A DNA stretch of 5,150 bases, taken from an uncultured Marinosulfonomonas sp. (GTDB taxonomy: Bacteria; Pseudomonadota; Alphaproteobacteria; Rhodobacterales; Rhodobacteraceae). Numbering within the stretch: position 1 is the first letter of the stretch; the number at the start of each line of letters is the position of its first letter. The notes beneath the pieces were generated by a model that was given only the letters and a program-made list of their open reading frames with translations, was not told the DNA's origin and searched no databases. The stretch is from NCBI GenBank assembly GCA_947311455.1, contig CAMZKY010000311.1:1-5150 (forward strand), given 5' to 3'. The position numbers and the translations under genes are program-made. Shown piece after piece: positions 1 through 4,482 of the stretch.

Positions 1-477
1 AAAGAATCAGATGTGGCCTTTATTCAGGCACTTGCCGAATTGCTGAATGAAAACGATCTGACCGAACTGCAAGTCAAACGCATCTATGGCGGAAACGACA
101 GCATGAATGTGCGCGTCAGCCGCAAAAAACACGTTATCGCCTCCGCGCCGGTGGCAGCCGCGCCCTTGGCACCGGCCCCCGCCGCCGCCGCGATTGCCGA
201 GCCAACAACATCCGCGCCCGTTTCCGAAGATCCGGCCGCACATCCCGGGGCTGTAACATCCCCCATGGTTGGCACGGCCTACCTTCAGGCCGAACCCGGC
301 TCACCACCGTTTGTCAGCGTTGGTGCCAAAGTAAACGAAGGCGATACCATCCTGATTATCGAAGCCATGAAAACCATGAACCACATCCCTGCCCCGCATT
401 CCGGCACGGTGAAACGCATTCTTGTTGCCGATGGCGACGCGCTTGAATTTGGTGCGCCTTTGATGATTATCGAATAG
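1..477 (+). CDS. accB: Biotin carboxyl carrier protein of acetyl-CoA carboxylase (AccB), 5'-truncated by the window edge
   Basis: AccB carries the biotin that AccC carboxylates and that the carboxyltransferase (AccA/AccD) uses to make malonyl-CoA, in the cytoplasm. The reading frame is open from base 1, which encodes KESDVAFIQALAELL, so the true start lies upstream; the GTG at 13 is an internal Val codon, since family members have a few residues before this point. The N-terminal helical segment (window residues about 5-42) is followed by an Ala/Pro-rich flexible linker (about 45-80) and a C-terminal biotinyl/lipoyl domain (about 84-158). The biotinylation motif EAMKTMN is intact, with the acceptor Lys at window residue 124 (bases 370-372). 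Thr instead of the more usual Val or Leu after the Lys is, from memory, common in roseobacters. The TAG stop is 9 bp before the accC ATG, indicating an accBC operon. Confidence 0.97.
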   Translation, partial: KESDVAFIQALAELLNENDLTELQVKRIYGGNDSMNVRVSRKKHVIASAPVAAAPLAPAPAAAAIAEPTTSAPVSEDPAAHPGAVTSPMVGTAYLQAEPGSPPFVSVGAKVNEGDTILIIEAMKTMNHIPAPHSGTVKRILVADGDALEFGAPLMIIE

Positions 478-486
478 GGGTTGATC

Positions 487-1833
487 ATGTTTGATAAAAT
501 CCTGATTGCAAACCGCGGCGAAATTGCGCTGCGCGTTGTGCGGGCCTGCCGCGAAATGGGCATCAAAAGCGTCGCAGTGCATTCCACCGCCGATTCCGAT
601 GCCATGCACGTGCGCATGGCTGATGAGGCGATCTGCATTGGCCCGCCATCTGGCACCGAAAGTTATCTAAAAATACCCGCGATTATCTCCGCATGCGAAG
701 TGACTGGTGCGCAAGCCATTCACCCGGGTTATGGCTTTTTGTCGGAAAATGCCGATTTTGTGCAAGTGATCGAAGATCACGGCCTAACATTTATCGGCCC
801 CACGGCGGAGCATATCCGCATTATGGGCGATAAAATCACTGCAATTGACACAATTAAGCGCCTTGGCGTGCCTTGTGTGCCCGGTTCTGGCGGTGGCGTG
901 CCTACGGTAGATGAAGCCAAGCGCATCGGCGAAGAAATCGGTTATCCGGTGATTGTCAAAGCCACGGCAGGTGGCGGTGGGCGCGGGATGAAATTGGCCG
1001 AAACCGCTGCAGATATGGAAAGCGCCTTTCACACCGCCCGCGCCGAGGCCCTATCAGGGTTTGGCAATGACGAAGTTTATATTGAAAAATACCTGACTCG
1101 CCCGCGTCACATCGAAATTCAGGTGTTTGGAGATGGCAAAGGCAATGCTGTGCATCTGGGCGAACGTGATTGTTCCCTGCAACGCCGCCATCAAAAAGTA
1201 TTCGAAGAAGCCCCCGGCCCCTGCATCACCCCTGAAATGCGTGCGAAAATTGGCAAGGTTTGTGCAGATGCCGTGGCTGGTATCAATTACATTGGTGCGG
1301 GCACGATTGAATTCCTGTTTGAAGATGGCGAGTTCTATTTCATCGAAATGAACACCCGTTTGCAAGTGGAACATCCCGTCACCGAGGCCATTTTCGGTGT
1401 TGATCTGGTGCGCGAACAAATCCGCGTTGCAGCCGGTTTGCCAATGTCATTTTCGCAAGATGATCTGAAAATTAACGGCCACGCTATCGAGGTGCGGATA
1501 AATGCTGAAAAACTGCCGAATTTCACCCCCTGCCCCGGCACAATCACCCAATATCACGCCCCGGGTGGCCTTGGGGTGCGGATGGATTCCGCGCTCTATG
1601 ACGGCTACAAAATCCCGCCCTACTACGACAGTTTGATTGGTAAACTGATTGTGCATGGCAGGGATCGTGCCGAAGCCCTTGCGCGCCTTGAACGGGCCTT
1701 GGGCGAATTGATTGTTGACGGGGTCGATACCAGTTTGCCGTTGTTTAATGCCTTGCTGGCTGAAAAAGACATCCAGACAGGGGATTATAACATCCACTGG
1801 TTGGAGAAATGGCTAGAAGAAAACCTAGGTTAA
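487..1833 (+). CDS. accC: Biotin carboxylase subunit of acetyl-CoA carboxylase (AccC)
   Basis: AccC uses ATP and bicarbonate to carboxylate the biotin on AccB, the first half-reaction of acetyl-CoA carboxylase. The 448 codons match the usual length (449 in E. coli). I chose ATG 487 because the protein then starts MFDKILIANRGEIALRV, the canonical N-terminus, and an AGGGG Shine-Dalgarno lies at 476-480, six bases upstream; an in-frame TTG at 481 is unlikely. The domains are the N-terminal pre-ATP-grasp fold (about 1-113), ATP-grasp (about 114-330) and the C-terminal biotin carboxylase domain (about 335-445). Visible functional residues are Lys116 (MGDK), Lys158 with the glycine loop TAGGGGRGM (160-168), the RDCSLQRRHQK segment, Glu287/Asn289/Arg291/Glu295 in EMNTRLQVEHP, and Arg337 in HAIEVRINAE. 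All are intact, so the enzyme should be active. Confidence 0.99.
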   Translation: MFDKILIANRGEIALRVVRACREMGIKSVAVHSTADSDAMHVRMADEAICIGPPSGTESYLKIPAIISACEVTGAQAIHPGYGFLSENADFVQVIEDHGLTFIGPTAEHIRIMGDKITAIDTIKRLGVPCVPGSGGGVPTVDEAKRIGEEIGYPVIVKATAGGGGRGMKLAETAADMESAFHTARAEALSGFGNDEVYIEKYLTRPRHIEIQVFGDGKGNAVHLGERDCSLQRRHQKVFEEAPGPCITPEMRAKIGKVCADAVAGINYIGAGTIEFLFEDGEFYFIEMNTRLQVEHPVTEAIFGVDLVREQIRVAAGLPMSFSQDDLKINGHAIEVRINAEKLPNFTPCPGTITQYHAPGGLGVRMDSALYDGYKIPPYYDSLIGKLIVHGRDRAEALARLERALGELIVDGVDTSLPLFNALLAEKDIQTGDYNIHWLEKWLEENLG

Positions 1834-1841
1834 CAGCTACG

Positions 1842-1881
1842 GCGCGTCGCGGCCAATCAACACACAGGTTCCGCGACGTGT
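1842..1881 (+). terminator. Strong hairpin just after accC, possible transcription terminator or mRNA 3'-end stabiliser
   Basis: CGTCGCGG (1845-1852) pairs perfectly with CCGCGACG (1871-1878). The stem extends to 11 pairs if two G-T wobbles are allowed (1842-1844 with 1879-1881), around an 18-nt loop. It begins 8 bp after the accC stop codon. No T-run follows, so it is not a textbook Rho-independent terminator. A Rho-linked stop or protection of the accBC mRNA end are alternatives. Confidence 0.35.
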
Positions 1882-2062
1882 ACCAATTGTGCGGTAGTGA
1901 TCCTGAGCGCTTTGGCGATTGTTTTTGGCAAGAAAATTCCAATCGGTCTAATGCAGATCATAACCTAACACATTGGGCATCATGGGAGGCAATATCAAAT
2001 ACGCGTGCGCCCTTAATTCCCGCAGTAAAAGGCACAATCAGATGGGAGTGGCTTTTATTCAT
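1857..2062 (-). other. Pair of overlapping 34-codon reading frames, possible small genes or a frameshifted gene remnant
   Basis: On the minus strand, ATG at 2062-2060 opens a 34-residue frame ending in TGA at 1960-1958; it starts MNKSHSHLIVPFTAGIKGAR. Its stop overlaps, as ATGA, the ATG (1961-1959) of a second 34-residue frame ending in TGA at 1859-1857, which contains FLPKTIAKALRITTAQLVHV. Together they fill 206 bp of the accC-aat gap, antisense to both neighbours. The residue composition looks protein-like and the second frame could form amphipathic helices, but I recognise no family. There is no clear Shine-Dalgarno before the first ATG. Two explanations are possible: a real coupled pair of small genes, or one gene of about 70 codons broken by a single-base change at the junction. 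Chance open frames are also quite possible. Confidence 0.2.
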
Positions 2063-2098
2063 CCGTCAAATTCTGCTTTCTTGCTCTGAATAAGTTTT

Positions 2099-2113
2099 GA
2101 TTTTGACAAAATC
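2099..2113. promoter_or_regulatory. Perfect 15-bp dyad in the aat upstream region, possible operator
   Basis: GATTTTG-A-CAAAATC is a perfect inverted repeat with 7-bp arms and a single central base. It lies 107 bp before the aat ATG and 36 bp before the first minus-strand small frame. It includes TTGACA (2103-2108), a -35 consensus, but no good -10 box follows at 16-19 bp. A dimeric regulator site is the natural reading; no regulator is known from this window. Confidence 0.25.
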
Positions 2114-2157
2114 GTAGAAACCCAAACTTCGCTCCTGAATTCTAAAACGGCATATTA

Positions 2158-2187
2158 TTGGCGGATTTCATCTGCCCCTGATATATA
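2158..2187 (+). promoter_or_regulatory. Candidate sigma70-type promoter of aat
   Basis: TTGGCG (2158-2163) and TATATA (2182-2187) are separated by 18 bp, which fits a housekeeping promoter and is the best pair I found before aat. Transcription would start near 2194, giving a leader of about 27 nt before the ATG at 2221. The leader has no strong Shine-Dalgarno near the ATG. The G+C-rich hairpin and the long gap after accC support aat having its own promoter. Confidence 0.4.
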
Positions 2188-2194
2188 GAGGCAG
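2172..2194. promoter_or_regulatory. Inverted repeat overlapping the aat -10 box
   Basis: CTGCCCCT (2172-2179) pairs with AGAGGCAG (2187-2194) at 7 of 8 positions, around the loop GATATAT that contains most of the candidate -10 element. As DNA it could be an operator that blocks RNA polymerase. Most of it lies upstream of the predicted transcription start, so it would not form an RNA hairpin unless transcription comes through from accC. Confidence 0.3.
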
Positions 2195-2220
2195 GGAAAT
2201 TGCAGTAACAAAGCATTCAA

Positions 2221-2856
2221 ATGTCAGAAATCACGCCTCAAATTTTACTAAATGCCTATGCGATCGGAGTTTTTCCTATGTCGGAATCGCGGGATGACCC
2301 AACCTTGTTTTGGGTTGATCCCGAGAGGCGCGGGATTTTTGATTTAGATCGGTTCCATATTTCCAAAAGCTTAAGCAAGGCCATCCGGAAACAACAGTTT
2401 TCAGTAACCCTAAATCAATCTTTTTCTCAGGTTGTTGAACATTGCGCTGCCCGTGAAGAAACGTGGATTAATACGACATTGTTTGCGCTATATGGTGAAT
2501 TGCACGATATGGGCTATGCGCATTCCGTCGAGGTTTGGGATGAAAACCTATTGGTTGGCGGGGTGTTTGGGCTGGCCATCGGTGGCGGTTTTTTTGGAGA
2601 AAGCATGTTCTCGACCAAAACCAATGCATCAAAAATTGCGCTGGCATATTTAACCAAACATCTGTCGAACTGCGGATTTTCCCTATTTGATACACAATTC
2701 ATCACCCCGCACCTGGCCTCGCTTGGGGCATGCGAAATTTCGCGGCGCGAATACAAAGCAAGGCTGTCAAAGGCTGTTATTTCAAACGCCACAATAAGCA
2801 GCCAGAAATTCCCGACGGCCTATTCCGTTTTGCAGCGCAGCGCCCATACATCGTAA
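2221..2856 (+). CDS. aat: Leucyl/phenylalanyl-tRNA--protein transferase (Aat)
   Basis: Aat transfers Leu or Phe from aminoacyl-tRNA to the N-terminus of proteins starting with Arg or Lys, creating a primary destabilising residue that ClpS delivers to ClpAP for degradation. The 211 residues are typical of the shorter alphaproteobacterial form (E. coli about 234). ATG 2221 gives MSEITPQILLNAYAIGVFPM, the usual family start. Family motifs in order are GVFPM (16-20), FWVDPERRGIF (30-40), HISKSL (46-51), AHSVEVW (100-106), LVGGVFG, FFGESMFS with Glu127, and LFDTQF (155-160). Asp157 and Gln159 there correspond, from memory, to the catalytic Asp186/Gln188 pair of E. coli. No residue appears lost. 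Codons look more AT-rich than in accBC. The last 37 bp overlap the convergent DUF2155 gene, and no terminator follows before that gene. Confidence 0.97.
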   Translation: MSEITPQILLNAYAIGVFPMSESRDDPTLFWVDPERRGIFDLDRFHISKSLSKAIRKQQFSVTLNQSFSQVVEHCAAREETWINTTLFALYGELHDMGYAHSVEVWDENLLVGGVFGLAIGGGFFGESMFSTKTNASKIALAYLTKHLSNCGFSLFDTQFITPHLASLGACEISRREYKARLSKAVISNATISSQKFPTAYSVLQRSAHTS

Positions 2857-3179
2857 CGTTGATGATCCAGCGCATTCAGCGCAGGGGCCGCAGCGATCAT
2901 CCAGCCCGAAAAAATCGCACTGCCGGATCCCAGATCCGTAATATCCAAATACGCGTAAGCATTTCCAGATGGATTGCCTTCGGGATAGCGACAATCGGTC
3001 AGACGAATTTCAAGGCGGCCGTAGATTGCCGATTGCCCCACATTCAGCTCGATATCCGTAAGGCTTCCGTCAACTTTATCCAAACCACGTAAAATCGCAG
3101 CCGGTGCCGACGTTACCTTTTCGGCATGGGCTGGAAACGCCAAAAAGGCCATTGATGCGATCAGTAAAAACCGCGTCAT
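2820..3179 (-). CDS. DUF2155 domain-containing exported protein
   Basis: This 119-residue protein has an apparent Sec signal peptide: MTR, a hydrophobic core (about 4-16) and a likely signal peptidase I site AHA-E after residue 19. The mature part of about 100 residues matches the DUF2155 family as I recall it, through AILRGLDKVDG, a CRYPEGNPSGNAYA segment, FSGWMIAAAPALNALDH and YDVWALRC. Two cysteines remain after cleavage, Cys63 and Cys116, and may form a periplasmic disulfide. The family has no established biochemical function that I know of. The start codon overlaps the mlaD stop as ATGA (3179-3176), so translation is probably coupled. A role beside the MlaD lipid transport system is an inference from position only. 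The last 11 codons and the stop lie antisense to the end of aat. Confidence 0.92.
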   Translation of the reverse strand: MTRFLLIASMAFLAFPAHAEKVTSAPAAILRGLDKVDGSLTDIELNVGQSAIYGRLEIRLTDCRYPEGNPSGNAYAYLDITDLGSGSAIFSGWMIAAAPALNALDHQRYDVWALRCKTE

Positions 3180-3628
3180 TCGTTGTTTCCGCCCGATACG
3201 AATTTCATCAGCAACGTAATCAGGCTAACGGCACCTTGCGTGTCTTCTATTTCGTCATTCGGGGCAAAATTATCCAGCGATCCACCAGGGAAAACTTCAA
3301 CGAAATTGCCGCCCAACAGCCCCTCCGAGGAAATCACAATCGCGCTGTCATCTGGAATGAGCACGCCTTCGTTCACCATCAATGTTGTGTCTGCGCGGTA
3401 AGTTTGTGAATTCAGCTCCATGCCCGAAACCGTGCCAATTTTCACCCCCGCTAGGCGCACATCCGTGCCGATAGTGATACCTTCGCCTGATCTGAAACTG
3501 GCGGTTAAAGGATAATCGCCGGATTTTGCTGTGGTAAATCCCGATGCTTGGCCAAGATAAAACAAAAACGATGCAGCAACGGCCAAAACCGCGCCACCGA
3601 CCAATACTTCTGGGGTGGATTCAGCCAT
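3176..3628 (-). CDS. mlaD: MlaD-type MCE protein, outer membrane lipid asymmetry system
   Basis: MlaD is the membrane-anchored, substrate-binding component of the Mla phospholipid transporter; in characterised systems it forms a hexameric ring on the MlaFEB ABC transporter and handles lipid transfer between the inner membrane and periplasmic MlaC. The 150-residue protein has one N-terminal transmembrane helix (about residues 7-27) and a single MCE domain (about 38-116), with the motifs GITIGTDVRLAGVKIGTVSG and SSEGLLGGNFVEVFPGG. A hydrophobic C-terminal stretch (about 134-144) fits the helices that line the central pore. No mlaE, mlaF or mlaC is nearby, so the rest of the system must be encoded elsewhere. 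The ATG lies 5 bp after the NDUFA12 stop with no clear Shine-Dalgarno, suggesting coupled translation. A different MCE-family transporter cannot be excluded. Confidence 0.93.
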   Translation of the reverse strand: MAESTPEVLVGGAVLAVAASFLFYLGQASGFTTAKSGDYPLTASFRSGEGITIGTDVRLAGVKIGTVSGMELNSQTYRADTTLMVNEGVLIPDDSAIVISSEGLLGGNFVEVFPGGSLDNFAPNDEIEDTQGAVSLITLLMKFVSGGNNE

Positions 3629-3633
3629 GCCGA

Positions 3634-4011
3634 CTATTCAGGTTGCCACGCCGCGTAATCGCGTGATTCTGTTTTTACCCCGTGGGTCATTGATCCCGAA
3701 GGTGTATACGCAGCGGGCGATCCGGTCAGATTTTCCTGATGGGGTTTTTCCCATGATCTGTGAACCAAAGGCGATTTGGTGGGGGGCTGATCCCATGTGA
3801 AGTGCAACCATCCGTGCCATTCCGGCGGAACCTGACTTGCTTCAGGCGCATCGTGATAACACACCCAGCGGCGTTTCCCATCGCGGGTTTCGTAATATTT
3901 ATTGCCCTGATCATCTTCGCCCACTTTTACACCCTTGCGCCACGTAAACAAACGCGTGCCCAAAGTTTGGCCATGATACCAGGTGATATAGCGAAGAATA
4001 GATTTAAGCAT
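3634..4011 (-). CDS. NADH:ubiquinone oxidoreductase subunit NDUFA12 homologue
   Basis: This is the bacterial relative of the mitochondrial complex I accessory subunit NDUFA12 (B17.2), which sits on the peripheral arm and is linked to late assembly and stability of the enzyme. The 125-residue length fits bacterial members. Recognisable parts are ITWYHGQTLGTRLFTWRKG near the N-terminus, VGEDDQGNKYYE (30-41), RRWVCYH (47-53) and the hallmark EASQVPPEWHGWLH (57-70), followed by a Pro-rich tail. There is no signal peptide or membrane helix, as expected for a matrix/cytoplasm-side subunit. ATG 4011 is supported by a strong GGAGG Shine-Dalgarno at 4021-4017, five bases upstream. It leads a tight cluster with mlaD and the DUF2155 gene. 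The main nuo operon is not in this window. Confidence 0.95.
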   Translation of the reverse strand: MLKSILRYITWYHGQTLGTRLFTWRKGVKVGEDDQGNKYYETRDGKRRWVCYHDAPEASQVPPEWHGWLHFTWDQPPTKSPLVHRSWEKPHQENLTGSPAAYTPSGSMTHGVKTESRDYAAWQPE

Positions 4012-4021
4012 GAAAGCCTCC
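4012..4021 (-). promoter_or_regulatory. Strong ribosome binding site of the NDUFA12 gene
   Basis: GGAGG on the minus strand (4021-4017), five bases before the ATG at 4011, is the best Shine-Dalgarno in the window. It fixes this start and suggests that translation initiates afresh here, whereas mlaD and the DUF2155 gene downstream depend on coupling. Confidence 0.8.
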
Positions 4022-4061
4022 GTCGATGCGTTGGTCTAGATATGCCCCAATCAACGCCCAA

Positions 4062-4090
4062 GGTCTAGGGAAAGATGGGAAAACCGGCAA
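4062..4090 (-). promoter_or_regulatory. Weak candidate promoter before the NDUFA12 gene
   Basis: In the 87-bp gap between the RidA-family gene and the NDUFA12 gene, TTGCCG (4090-4085) and TAGACC (4067-4062) lie 17 bp apart on the minus strand. The -10 match is poor. The heptamer CTAGACC occurs twice in the gap (4068-4062 and 4039-4033), which could be coincidence. No terminator for the upstream gene is visible, so read-through from clpX is possible. Confidence 0.2.
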
Positions 4091-4098
4091 ATTCTGTC

Positions 4099-4482
4099 TT
4101 ACTTTGGCAAGCGCGCTGTGACTTCGATTTCGATTTTCATTGCCGGATCAATCAATCCGGCCTCGATCATCGTTGCCGCAGGGGGATTTTCGCCAAACGC
4201 TTGTTTTAACAAGGGCCAGCACGGTTCAAAATCATTGCGGTTGGGCAGGATGTAGTGCACGCGCACCACGTCGGCGAATCCGGCGCCGGCTGATTCCAAT
4301 GCGTTTTCGATATGCCCCAAAGCCAGCGCGCATTGATCCACCACATTTTCCGGCGTTGTCATGGTGGCGTGATCATTGCCAACCGTGCCGGAAACATGCA
4401 CCCAGCCATCGGCCACCACCGCGCGGCAGTAACCGATTTTAGGTTCATACGCAGACCCCGACGAAATCCGCCGAATTGTCAT
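4099..4482 (-). CDS. RidA (YjgF/YER057c/UK114) family protein lacking the canonical catalytic arginine
   Basis: Rid proteins are small trimeric cytoplasmic enzymes; the archetype RidA hydrolyses reactive enamine/imine intermediates such as 2-aminoacrylate. This 127-residue protein has the usual length and fold pattern: an N-terminal strand with ISSGSAYEPKIGYCRAVV, WVHVSGTVGND, a helix around QCALALGHIENALESAG, DVVRVHYILPNRNDF, and the C-terminal PAATMIEAGLIDPAMKIEIEV. In RidA the motif reads PARS, where Arg105 binds the substrate carboxylate; here Ala103 stands at that position. The protein therefore more likely belongs to one of the Rid subfamilies without this arginine, whose substrates are unknown or different, and should not be called RidA. 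The ATG overlaps the clpX stop codon by one base (TGATG), suggesting co-translation with clpX. Confidence 0.92.
   Translation of the reverse strand: MTIRRISSGSAYEPKIGYCRAVVADGWVHVSGTVGNDHATMTTPENVVDQCALALGHIENALESAGAGFADVVRVHYILPNRNDFEPCWPLLKQAFGENPPAATMIEAGLIDPAMKIEIEVTARLPK

Larger units (their letters stand above)
1834..2220. other. Gap of 387 bp between accC and aat without a recognised gene
   Basis: No protein or RNA family was recognised here. The first two thirds (to about 2080) have mixed composition and the last third is clearly more AT-rich. The gap holds a G+C-rich hairpin just after accC, two short overlapping minus-strand reading frames, a perfect 15-bp dyad (2099-2113), and a likely aat promoter with a second dyad over its -10 box. 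Plus-strand open frames also cross the gap: one from ATG 1809 to 2093 and one in frame with accC from 1834 to 1968. Neither has a well-placed ribosome binding site or recognisable sequence. Roseobacter-type genomes, as I recall, often have accC and aat closer together, so this could be an expanded or degraded stretch; that comparison was not run. Confidence 0.7.

Noticed and set aside
285..656. Long minus-strand open frames across accB and accC (for example 285-656, 1054-1419 and 1447-1797)
   Set aside because: They are antisense to unmistakable conserved genes, have no family resemblance and follow the codon structure of accBC.
1834..1968. 44 sense codons in frame with accC after its stop, including a hydrophobic run CAVVILSALAIVFG
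   Set aside because: AccC ends at its normal length and sequence, the stop is TAA, and the hydrophobic run is antisense to the small minus-strand frame. Stop read-through or a small membrane protein has no further support.
1809..2093. Plus-strand 94-codon open frame starting inside the end of accC
   Set aside because: It overlaps the last 8 codons of accC, its only purine-rich stretch is two bases from the ATG, and the product (rich in Arg, Ser, Trp, Asn) resembles no family I know. It reads as a chance open frame.
2935..2947. Short hairpin GGATC-CCA-GATCC after aat as a possible aat terminator
   Set aside because: The stem has only 5 pairs and no T-run, and the bases encode DUF2155 residues, so coding constraint explains it.
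1996..2956. Near-repeat: CAAATACGCGT occurs at 1996-2006 (preceded by AATAT) and at 2946-2956 (preceded by AATATC)
   Set aside because: The match is about 16 of 17 bases with a one-base gap and does not extend further. The second copy lies in conserved DUF2155 coding sequence. A short chance match is the simplest reading.
4039..4320. The 12-mer GATATGCCCCAA at 4039-4050 and again at 4309-4320
   Set aside because: About one such 12-mer repeat is expected by chance in a window of this size, and the second copy is inside the RidA-family coding sequence.
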